From: Bacillus sp. JCM 19058
GTDB lineage: Bacteria; Bacillota; Bacilli; Bacillales_H; Bacillaceae_D
Reading direction: 5' to 3'
Assembly: GCA_001310555.1 (NCBI GenBank)
Contig: BAXO01000140.1
Location: forward strand, 1 to 7,390
DNA length: 7,390 bases
Part shown: positions 1 through 6,058 of the stretch, piece by piece
How positions within the stretch are numbered: position 1 is the first letter of the stretch
Layout of the letters: each line of letters opens with the position of its first letter
The notes under the pieces: model-generated
Seen by the model: only the letters and a program-made list of their open reading frames with translations
Told to the model about the DNA's origin: nothing
The model's database searches: none
Translations under genes and position numbers: made by a program

Positions 1-120
1 GGTATTTAAGTTAACGATAGCCATTGGAAAAATTTTTCTCTGAAGCATCGTATCACAAGTCATAATAATCCACAATCGTCTTTTATCATAAGAGAAATTA
101 CTGAAAAATAGCGAAAAATA

Positions 121-161
121 CCAAAGCATTCAACTGCCTTCAGGCTCTTGGACCTATTTTT
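121..161 (+). terminator. Possible intrinsic terminator of an upstream gene
   Basis: CCAAAGC (121-127) can pair with GCTCTTGG (144-151) with one bulged C. An alternative inner hairpin is GCC-TTCA-GGC (136-145). A short T-tract (157-161) follows after a few bases. The stem is imperfect and the gap to the T-tract is longer than usual, so this is a weak call; it could also simply be AT-rich intergenic sequence. Confidence 0.25.
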
Positions 162-355
162 AAACTTCGCATGAATGATAAGGTTCGTTAAATTAATTTA
201 AGCTTTTTCCTTTTGTTATGTAGACATCCTTTATAAACGCTAAGGTTGAAGCTGCGAAACCTTCGATGCCCTTTCCAAACAACTATTTCCATAATTGAGT
301 TAAAAAAAGTAGCGAATCGAAAGTCTCTCTTAAAACGAAGGGTAAATGAGAGAAC

Positions 356-384
356 TCGAAACGGGATGCTTTCAATGATAGAAT
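356..384 (+). promoter_or_regulatory. Probable sigma-A promoter for the small membrane protein
   Basis: TCGAAA (356-361, 4 of 6 matches to TTGACA) and TAGAAT (379-384, 5 of 6 matches to TATAAT) are separated by 17 nt. A TG dinucleotide one base upstream of the -10 (376-377) makes an extended -10. Transcription would begin near 391, leaving a leader of about 65-75 nt before the coding region. Confidence 0.5.
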
Positions 385-411
385 AAAATGCGCGTATCTT
401 TGTGGTAAACG

Positions 412-434
412 GTGCTGTGGCTTTCCACTGGCAC
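412..434 (+). promoter_or_regulatory. Leader hairpin before the small gene
   Basis: GTGC-T-GTGG (412-420) pairs with CCAC-TG-GCAC (425-434) around a CTTT loop, giving eight base pairs with a small internal loop. It lies in the predicted 5' leader, 17 nt before the Shine-Dalgarno sequence and has no T-tract, so it is not a terminator. It might influence mRNA stability or translation. I do not recognise a known riboswitch family. Confidence 0.35.
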
Positions 435-451
435 GGATAGTCGCTTATTCT

Positions 452-460
452 AGGGGGTGA
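452..460 (+). promoter_or_regulatory. Ribosome binding site that points to a CTG start
   Basis: AGGGGGTGA matches the Shine-Dalgarno consensus AGGAGGTGA with one mismatch. The GTG at 457 lies inside this motif and is too close to be used by it. The ATG at 461 is out of frame and meets a stop after two codons. The in-frame CTG at 466 follows at the ideal 5-nt gap, so the site favours that rare start. Confidence 0.5.
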
Positions 461-660
461 ATGACCTGAAGCAACAAGATGATACAGTTTTATTAGAAGA
501 AAAAACGAAGGAACAATGGGAAGAAGCGCATCGTGAAAGTAGCAAGGTTCATACTTCAAGGAAAACGCTAGTGAAAAGCAGGTCGTTCGTTGATCAGTTG
601 CCTTATGCAATCATCATATTTTCCCTTTTTATCCTGATGATTTATTTACTGATTCGTTAG
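457..660 (+). CDS. Small tail-anchored membrane protein, function unknown
   Basis: A 67-codon frame (64 if the CTG at 466 is the start, which the ribosome binding site favours). The first 45 or so residues are hydrophilic and charged, rich in E, K and Q. The last 20 form one strongly hydrophobic segment beginning LPYAIIIF and ending in a single Arg, so the protein is probably a tail-anchored or single-pass inner-membrane protein with a cytoplasmic N-terminus. I do not recognise a family. It has its own promoter and is followed directly by an intrinsic terminator, so it appears to be transcribed separately from the Tad genes about 300 nt downstream. A role in the pilus is only suggested by position. 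That it is real rests on the good ribosome binding site, the promoter and terminator, and its coherent membrane topology. Confidence 0.7.
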   Translation: MNDLKQQDDTVLLEEKTKEQWEEAHRESSKVHTSRKTLVKSRSFVDQLPYAIIIFSLFILMIYLLIR

Positions 661-666
661 AAAAAT

Positions 667-698
667 AAAAAAAGGAAAAATGTCCTTGTTTTTGTTTT
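667..698 (+). terminator. Intrinsic terminator after the small gene
   Basis: An A-rich arm ending AAGGA (672-676) pairs with TCCTT (683-687) around a 6-nt loop. Flanking A5 and T5 runs extend the stem past one mismatch, and the T-rich tail runs to 698. It begins 7 nt after the stop codon of the small gene. The stem is short and AT-rich but the arrangement is typical of Bacillota. Confidence 0.6.
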
Positions 699-961
699 GA
701 ATTTGAAATATTTGAACTCGAATTATGTAAAAATGCGGGAAATCGAGACAGGTTTCAATTTTCCTAAACATACCTATAACCTTGAGCAGACGTTGAAATT
801 TGTGCTCATGTATTTCGATAAGAGAAATTTTTTTCTATTTATGATCCTTGGTACGAATTTCCTGTTTTCTGAAATATTATTCAAATTTAATTTTTACTTT
901 AGTACAATTAACTACGGTTTTAAGCAAGTGACAAGAAATGTGCGGTTATGTCAATTTGTGA
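699..961. other. AT-rich intergenic region before the Tad operon
   Basis: No convincing gene. An open frame of 123 codons crosses this stretch, but its start lies inside the terminator, its product is phenylalanine-rich with no recognisable domain, it lacks a ribosome binding site, and its end overlaps the cpaE-like gene in another frame. The region most likely holds the operon promoter. A short inverted repeat TGACA/TGTCA (929-933 and 949-953) lies between the candidate promoter and the first Tad gene and might be an operator or mRNA hairpin; support is weak. Confidence 0.5.
880..908 (+). promoter_or_regulatory. Candidate promoter of the Tad operon
   Basis: TTCAAA (880-885, 4 of 6 to TTGACA) and TACAAT (903-908, 5 of 6 to TATAAT) have a 17-nt spacer. 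Transcription would start near 915, about 60 nt before the first Tad start codon. In such AT-rich DNA chance matches are common, so this is moderate support only. Confidence 0.35.
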
Positions 962-971
962 AGGTAGGTGA
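962..971 (+). promoter_or_regulatory. Ribosome binding site that points to a TTG start for the cpaE-like gene
   Basis: AGGTAGGTGA resembles the Shine-Dalgarno consensus. The GTG at 968 is inside it and cannot be served by it. The in-frame TTG at 977 follows after a 5-nt gap and gives the natural N-terminus MKKLQLIIADHD, where the receiver-like fold begins directly. Confidence 0.55.
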
Positions 972-976
972 AATGG

Positions 977-2089
977 TTGAAAAAACTCCAGTTAATTATT
1001 GCGGATCACGATTCGATCTATTTGAAATCGTTTGGCGAATATATTTTGTCCTCTTCGTCAAAGGCTAGGTTTGAGGTCAAGTTATTTTCAAGCAGTGATA
1101 GCTTAGCTCAATATTTGGCGACTGAGAATTCTTTTGACATTCTATTAATTAAGCGAAATATATATGAGCAGGAACTAATCAATGACCATAAAGGTCTCGT
1201 TTTATTTTTGCAGGAGGAGGCAGCGAATCTTAAGGCTGACACAGATGTATTTAAGTATCAGCCGTTAAATCAGCTGCTATCCCATATTCTTTCGCTCTAC
1301 TATGAAAAGTATACGTATCAAGGTGGCGGCAGCATTCGAATAAAACACAAGTGTTGTCGGTGTATTCTCCTGCAGGGGGGACGGGAAAAACGACATTCGC
1401 GGTCAATTTAAGCAGACAGCTAGCCTTAATGGATTACAAAGTCTTTTATTTAAATTTGGAGCTGCTTAATACGACCTCTCTCTATTTTCTGTCACAGGAG
1501 GACAATCCTTCCTTACAAATATTTTATTATTTAAAAGCGAAGCCTAATCAGCTACTCGCTAAAATGGAAAAGTTAAAAAAGAACGATCCGACTTCAAGAG
1601 TTGATTATTTTGATTTGCTGCCAAGGCAGATGAAATGACAGATGTCACTCAGGCAGAAATAGAACAACTCATTCAATTGCTTGTAGAGAGTGAGGAATAT
1701 CACTATATTATCATTGATCAGGACAGCTTAGTTCACGCGGTAACGAAAGCGGTGCTGCAAAAAAGCGACCAAATTATTTGGCTGTTAAATAACGATTTGC
1801 AAAGCTTTCAAAAAAAACGAGCATCCTGCTTGGTGGTCTCGACGATTTATTTGATTCGGGCAACGAAATTGAGGCGCGGACTGTTTTTGTTATGAATCGT
1901 TTTTCGGGACAATTTTCAGAAGCGTATGCAAAATTTAACTTGCCGATTCGTGCGTATTTACCGCAAATAAACGAATGGTATCAAGTGACTGATCGAAACC
2001 AAATTTTTCATCCGTTATATACAAGAGAGTTAATTCATTTTATTAAGACAATACTTGAGCAAGGCCAGGAGAGTGTCAGGATTGATTGA
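977..2089 (+). pseudogene. CpaE/TadZ-like pilus localisation ATPase, three frameshifts
   Basis: TadZ/CpaE proteins are ParA/MinD-like ATPases that place the Tad machine at its membrane site. Read across three -1 shifts the gene gives 371 residues, a normal length. Residues 3-105 are a receiver-like domain. Residues 124-360 are the ATPase: Walker A SPAGGTGKTT (131-140), a Walker A' region (VFYLNLE, 156-162) and a Walker B-like YHYIIIDQDS (242-251). Shifts lie at the A-run 1342-1345 (frame resumes with TQVLSVYSPAGG), at 1623-1624 (resumes KADEMTDVTQ) and in the eight-A run 1810-1817 (resumes TSILLGGLDD). Each is repaired by adding one A, and sequence on both sides fits the family. The open pieces are about 977-1345, 1345-1622, 1623-1817 and 1817-2089. 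The start is TTG 977, though GTG 968 is possible. As written the product would be truncated after the receiver-like domain. The stop overlaps an ATG at 2089. Confidence 0.8.
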
Positions 2090-2107
2090 TGAAAAATAGT
2101 CAAGGAG

Positions 2108-3307
2108 TTGATTCAGAAGCTAAGGGAAACCTTGGACCTTATGCACTCCATTCCGAATGAAGAATTGATGGAATATGTCGAAGCGGCGGTTTTTGAATAC
2201 GCTCAGGAAAACCGGTTGAAATCGGCGGAAATGCAGTGGCTTGTCGGGCGGATATTTCATGCGTTCCGAGGTTATGATGTCATCCAGCCGCTAATTGACG
2301 ACAAATCGATTACGGAAATTATGGTCAATAACCATCGGGAGATTTTTATCGAACGAGCGGGAGAGGTTTCTCAAGTTAAGGTCGAATTTGAAAGCGAACA
2401 GAAGCTCGAGGATATTATTCAAGCGATTGTTTCAAAGGTTGACAGGGTCGTTAACGAATCGTCGCCAATTGTAGATGCGCGCCTGCAGGATGGCTCGAGG
2501 GTCAATGTTGTCTTGCCACCGATTGCCTTAAAGGGTCCGGTCATTACGATTCGTAAGTTCCCGGAAAAGCCATTATTGATCGAAGATTTGATTGAAAAAG
2601 AGGCCATCACCGAAGAAGCAGCCAACTTTTTAAAAGATCTCGTTACAGCTAAGTACAATATTTTTATCGGCGGAGGTACCGGCTCAGGAAAAACAACCTT
2701 CCTGAACGTGCTTTCAAACTTTATCCCGCAGCATGAACGGATTATTACGATTGAGGATTCAGCCGAGCTTCAAATCCGTAACGTTCCGAATCTCGTAAGC
2801 TTGGAAACTCGGAATGCCAATACTGAAGGCAGAGGCGAAATCTCGATCCGCGAATTAATTCGGACGTCACTGCGGATGCGGCCAAACCGAATCATTGTCG
2901 GTGAGGTAAGGGGTGCCGAGGCGCTTGATATGCTGCAGGCGATGAACACGGGTCATGACGGGTCGTTGTCTACAGGGCACGCCAATTCGACGACTGATAT
3001 GCTGAGTAGGTTGGAAACGATGGTTTTGAGCGGAGCTAGCTTACCTGTTCAAGTAATCCGTCAGCAAATCACCTCGGCGATCGATATTATGGTCCACCTC
3101 AGTCGCCTCCGTGATCACTCTAGGAAGATCGTTGCTATTAGTGAGTTGATTGGCTTGGAAAATGGCGAAATACAGACGAACCCTCTTTACGAATTTGTCG
3201 AGGAAGGGGAAGGGCCAAACGGACAAATTATCGGAACACTGCAGCCTACTGGGAACGAATTGCAGTCCAAGGTGAAGCTAAAGCTGGCCGGTATTTATTC
3301 TGATTAG
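2108..3307 (+). CDS. cpaF: CpaF/TadA-family pilus assembly ATPase
   Basis: Cytoplasmic hexameric secretion ATPase of the VirB11/GspE superfamily that powers Flp pilus assembly. The frame is intact, 399 residues from TTG 2108. Visible motifs are Walker A GGGTGSGKTT (188-197), the Asp box IITIEDSAEL (212-221), Walker B RIIVGEVRG (261-269) and the His box GHDGSLSTGHANS (282-294), all with their key residues. The N-terminal domain (about 45-150) carries the usual VNNHREIFIERAG and DARLQDGSRVN segments. The C-terminus looks complete. The start is unsettled: at TTG 2108 the AAGGAG abuts the codon with no spacing. TTG 2132 (with AAGGG 5 nt upstream) and ATG 2141 are alternatives. ATG 2089 overlaps the cpaE-like stop (TGATG), as expected for coupled translation, but its frame needs removal of one base near 2102-2107 to join this one. 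Family assignment is certain. Confidence 0.96.
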   Translation: MIQKLRETLDLMHSIPNEELMEYVEAAVFEYAQENRLKSAEMQWLVGRIFHAFRGYDVIQPLIDDKSITEIMVNNHREIFIERAGEVSQVKVEFESEQKLEDIIQAIVSKVDRVVNESSPIVDARLQDGSRVNVVLPPIALKGPVITIRKFPEKPLLIEDLIEKEAITEEAANFLKDLVTAKYNIFIGGGTGSGKTTFLNVLSNFIPQHERIITIEDSAELQIRNVPNLVSLETRNANTEGRGEISIRELIRTSLRMRPNRIIVGEVRGAEALDMLQAMNTGHDGSLSTGHANSTTDMLSRLETMVLSGASLPVQVIRQQITSAIDIMVHLSRLRDHSRKIVAISELIGLENGEIQTNPLYEFVEEGEGPNGQIIGTLQPTGNELQSKVKLKLAGIYSD

Positions 3308-3344
3308 CGTATGTATAAAAGGGAAAGGTGGTGGTTAAAGCATT

Positions 3345-4280
3345 ATGGAAGATATTTTGCTGATGGTTTTACTCGTCGGACTCATCATCACATATATTTT
3401 GGTCGTTAGACGGCGTAAAAGAAAAGAGAAAAAAAGGAGAAATCAAAAAGCCGAAAGCGCAAAGCTCGTTTGCGAAACGAGCGATGGAAATTAAGCTCGA
3501 AGCGGAGAAGAGAAGGGTTAAGGAAGTTGAAGGACATTTGGTTGACTATTCCAAGTACCATTTGAAAACTCGCGAATATATTTTCTATTTCGTGCTTGCC
3601 TTCATCGCCTTGTTTGCCCTTGGACACTTATTCTATGAAAGCTACATCGCCGCATTTATCCTTGGCGGGCTAGGTGCTTTCTTCCCGCCGATGCAAAGGA
3701 AGAGTCTGCTTGAGAAACGTAAGGAAAAGCTCAATTTGCAATTTAAGGAAGCGATCGCGTCTTTATCGTCGTCTCTAGCTGCAGGGCGCTCGATTGAAAA
3801 CAGCTTTCGCGAGGTCGTCAATGACTTGAAGCTGCTTTACCCGGACCCGAACACATACATCATTAAAGAATTTGAAATTATTAATCGTCGGGTCGAAAAC
3901 GGCGAAACGATCGAGCGGGCGATCCAGGATTTTGCTAACCGCTCCGATTGTGAGGATATTTTGAACTTCGCTGACGTGTTTATTACGTGTAAGCGTACTG
4001 GAGGTAATCTTGTCGAGGTCATTCGGCGGACGGCGGATGTTATCGGGGAAAAGGTTGACATTCAACAAGAGGTTCAAGTAATGATGGCTCAAAAAAGATT
4101 CGAGTCACGAATTTTATCAGTGATGCCTGTCGTAATGGTTGCTTTTCTCAAATATACAGCTGGGGATTATTTGGACCTTTATACGATACCGTAATTGGGC
4201 CGATAATTATGACACTTTGTCTGGCGATTCTCGTCTTTGCCTTTTGGCTCAGTCAACGAATTATGAAAATTAAGGTGTGA
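3345..4280 (+). pseudogene. tadB: TadB inner-membrane platform protein, two frameshifts
   Basis: TadB is one of two T2SS-F-type platform proteins that, with TadC, form the membrane base of the Tad machine and contact CpaF. Read across two shifts it is 311 residues. It has an N-terminal membrane segment (3-21) and a basic linker (22-36), then a hydrophobic pair (77-94, 98-115). The T2SS-F domain follows (131-267, with LSSSLAAGRSIENSF at 140-154 and CKRTGGNLVEV at 215-225), then two C-terminal membrane segments (256-270, 283-301). ATG 3345 is preceded by AAAGGTGG (3324-3331). The first break is an extra A in the seven-A run 3429-3435; the frame then reads GEIKKPKAQSSFAKRAMEIK. The second is a missing C at 4176-4177; restoring it gives DPLYDTVIGPIIMTL and a stop at 4280, 4 nt before tadC. 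Unrepaired, the main piece (from ATG 3484 to 4194) lacks the first and last membrane segments. Confidence 0.85.
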
Positions 4281-4284
4281 TCGA

Positions 4285-5148
4285 ATGATTGTTTACGGTT
4301 GCTTGACGGGAATTCTTATCGTCGTTTACTTTGTATTATCGATAGCTTCAAGAAATAAATACGACGCCATCGTTGAAGAGTTTAAAGATACGTATCCATT
4401 AATGTTTATGGCGCCTGTTTCGCTGCACGTTCTGACGAAATTGCGCCTGATGGAACGTTTCCACAGTCAGATGTCGTTTATCCAGCAGCGAATGATCAGC
4501 CTTTACGGTAGCAGAGAGGCACTCAAGCATACGCGTATGTTTTTAACACAGCTCATCTCGATTGTTCTGTTGTCTTCCATAGGAACCTTTTTGATTGGAT
4601 TTGCCACAGAGGGCGATCATGTCCTCGTTGTCGCGGGAGCCATCTTTGCGGTTATGATTCCTTTATTGCTCGTCAATCAACTTGGCAAGAAAGAAAAGGA
4701 ACGAAAGGATAAAATCCTGCTTGAACTGCCGGAAGTCGTGAACAAAATTATTTTGCTTGTCAACGCTGGTGAAACCGTACAGCAGGCGTTAATTCGTTGT
4801 GTTGAGCTTAACACAGACAAGGATTCTCCGCTGTATGAAGAGCTGCGAGAGATGGTCAATCGATTAACGAGTAACGAGCCTTTTCCGACCGTGATGAACG
4901 ATTTAAGTAAAAAGTGTGGGATTCAGGACGTGTCTGTCTTTGTGACTACTGTTTTGTTAAATTACCGCAAGGGTGGGCAGGATTTAATTCTCTCTTTGCG
5001 AGAGCTGTCGCACGATTTGTGGGGGAAAAGGAAAATGATTTCAAGAACAAAGGGCGAGGAAGCTTCGTCCAAGCTTGTTTTCCCACTCATAATGATTTTT
5101 GTTGCAATTATGATTATAGTCGGTTACCCGGCGATAACCATTTTGTAA
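4285..5148 (+). CDS. tadC: TadC inner-membrane platform protein
   Basis: Partner of TadB in the Tad pilus platform. Intact at 287 residues, a normal family length. It has an N-terminal membrane segment (3-20), two closely spaced hydrophobic segments (86-106, 113-131), then a cytoplasmic T2SS-F domain (about 147-255) with LPEVVNKIILLVNAGETVQQAL (two parts, 148-160 and 161-169). A second conserved part, YRKGGQDLILSLRELS, lies at 227-242, and the C-terminal membrane segment (262-286) follows the typical EEASSKLVFPL entry. ATG 4285 has AAGGTG (4272-4277) upstream and follows the repaired tadB stop by 4 nt, so the two are translationally linked. T2SS-F proteins look alike; position after tadB and the length identify it as TadC rather than TadB. 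Confidence 0.92.
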   Translation: MIVYGCLTGILIVVYFVLSIASRNKYDAIVEEFKDTYPLMFMAPVSLHVLTKLRLMERFHSQMSFIQQRMISLYGSREALKHTRMFLTQLISIVLLSSIGTFLIGFATEGDHVLVVAGAIFAVMIPLLLVNQLGKKEKERKDKILLELPEVVNKIILLVNAGETVQQALIRCVELNTDKDSPLYEELREMVNRLTSNEPFPTVMNDLSKKCGIQDVSVFVTTVLLNYRKGGQDLILSLRELSHDLWGKRKMISRTKGEEASSKLVFPLIMIFVAIMIIVGYPAITIL

Positions 5149-5168
5149 ATAAACAATTTAAAAATTTT

Positions 5169-5174
5169 AGGAGG
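5169..5174 (+). promoter_or_regulatory. Perfect Shine-Dalgarno for the Flp pilin
   Basis: AGGAGG with an 8-nt spacer to ATG 5183. It is the only perfect consensus site in the operon, which fits a need to make the major pilin in large excess over the machine proteins. Confidence 0.7.
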
Positions 5175-5182
5175 AATCCAAA

Positions 5183-5368
5183 ATGAGTAACGTATTCTCA
5201 TTCTTTAAAAACTTTTGGAATGATGAGGAAGGTCTGCAAACATTAGAAATCCTGCTAATTATCGCAGTTATCGTAGTTATTGCTTTGACATTCCGGGAGC
5301 AAATTACAGGTTGGGTATCAAGGCTTGTTGAATTTGGCGACAGAGAAGTCAATAAATTCACCCAATAA
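5183..5368 (+). CDS. flp: Flp-type major pilin
   Basis: Prepilin of the Tad pilus, processed by a TadV/CpaA-type peptidase and polymerised into the fibre. The 61-residue protein has a short leader ending in the acidic EEG and a class III cleavage site G17|LQTLE with the conserved Glu at +5 (E22). One membrane segment (about 21-37) is followed by an amphipathic charged tail (38-61). The mature product would be 44 residues, in the usual size range for Flp pilins. It lacks the classical Glu-Tyr pair of proteobacterial Flp (here Glu-Ile), which is common in Gram-positive versions. It lies between tadC (34 nt upstream) and the TadE gene (17 nt downstream). A role as a minor pilin cannot be excluded, but it is the only short pilin in the window. 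Confidence 0.88.
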   Translation: MSNVFSFFKNFWNDEEGLQTLEILLIIAVIVVIALTFREQITGWVSRLVEFGDREVNKFTQ

Positions 5369-5385
5369 TAAGGGGCTGTTTCAGT

Positions 5386-6012
5386 ATGAAGCAACTACAT
5401 GCCAGATGGAAGTCCTTCAGACGAGAAGAGTCAGGCGTATTCACACTTGAAGCCTCGATGCTGTTTCCGACGATTTTGATTATCACGATGTGCCTAATAT
5501 TCTTCAGCCTCGTCGTATATCAAAAGGCTGTATTACAATTTCAGGCTAATCGTCTTGCCGACCAGATAGCTTATAACTGGAATAACAGTCAAAGAGATTT
5601 GGAAACGGGAGAGTTTGATTTGTATACGAGCCAGCGGGGGGGAGACGGACTTTATTGGCGCTTGACAGGCAACGATTTTATGAGCAAGTTCGGCTTGCCT
5701 GGTTTAGGTGATGGACTCGCTGGAGAGAAAACAGACCAATCATTGCTTTCTCATATTAATGCAGAAGGCTCAATCACTCACAATAATAGTTTGGCAGGAA
5801 ACTACATTACTGTAGACCTTGAGCAGCCTGTCAGACTACCTTCAGCAGTCCTGGAAGTGCTTGGAATTCAAGGTGTAGGAGCAAAGGCAACAAGAATGAC
5901 TAGCGAGCCTACAGAATTTATCCGGAATACCGATTTTGTCGTTTATTTTGCCAAAAAAGTAAATGAGAGAGTATCCGGTTATATAAATAAGTTTAAGGAT
6001 AAAAAGAAATAA
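5386..6012 (+). CDS. tadE: TadE-type pseudopilin
   Basis: Minor pilin-like protein of the Tad system, probably processed by the same prepilin peptidase and exposed outside the membrane. 208 residues. A basic leader (MKQLHARWKSFRREESG) ends at the cleavage site G17|VFTLE with Glu at +5 (E22), the same spacing as in the Flp pilin. It runs into LEASMLFPTILIITM, the typical TadE motif, and one membrane segment (about 24-45). The remaining 160 residues form an extracytoplasmic domain. There is a short glycine-rich stretch around 83-90 and a lysine-rich C-terminus. ATG 5386 has AAGGGG (5370-5375) 10 nt upstream. The frame is intact. Confidence 0.88.
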   Translation: MKQLHARWKSFRREESGVFTLEASMLFPTILIITMCLIFFSLVVYQKAVLQFQANRLADQIAYNWNNSQRDLETGEFDLYTSQRGGDGLYWRLTGNDFMSKFGLPGLGDGLAGEKTDQSLLSHINAEGSITHNNSLAGNYITVDLEQPVRLPSAVLEVLGIQGVGAKATRMTSEPTEFIRNTDFVVYFAKKVNERVSGYINKFKDKKK

Positions 6013-6058
6013 ATGTGTAAATTTAAAATGCTCAAAATAAATGGAAAGGAGCTTGAGT

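Larger units (their letters stand above)
1..450. other. Non-coding upstream region
   Basis: I see no credible gene here on either strand. The longest reverse-strand frame (to about 610) runs antisense through the small gene that follows, has no ribosome binding site and has an unstructured composition, so I do not accept it. The stretch is AT-rich. It contains a weak hairpin with a T-tract (121-161), a 6-bp inverted repeat AAGGTT/AACCTT with a 10-nt spacer (242-263), a promoter (356-384) and a leader hairpin (412-434), described separately where they deserve it. The left part probably separates this locus from an unrelated neighbour outside the window. Confidence 0.6.

Noticed and set aside
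361..460. c-di-GMP-I riboswitch in the leader of the small gene
   Set aside because: The conserved GCAAACC and GACGCAAAGCC elements are absent and the available leader is too short for the fold.
188..610. Reverse-strand open frame of 140 codons
   Set aside because: It lies antisense to the promoter, leader and first 150 nt of the small gene, has no ribosome binding site, and its product shows no domain or sensible topology.
697..1068. Forward open frame of 123 codons before the cpaE-like gene
   Set aside because: It starts inside the terminator, has no ribosome binding site, is phenylalanine-rich from AT-rich DNA, and its end overlaps the receiver-like domain in another frame.
1300..1411. 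Programmed -1 frameshifting as the explanation for the cpaE-like break
   Set aside because: There is no classical X-XXY-YYZ heptamer in the right register and no clear stimulatory hairpin. The presence of seven further breaks of both directions in the locus makes a general cause more likely.
4914..5186. Forward open frame overlapping the end of tadC
   Set aside because: It is an out-of-frame shadow of the conserved T2SS-F C-terminus of tadC and the product has no recognisable feature.
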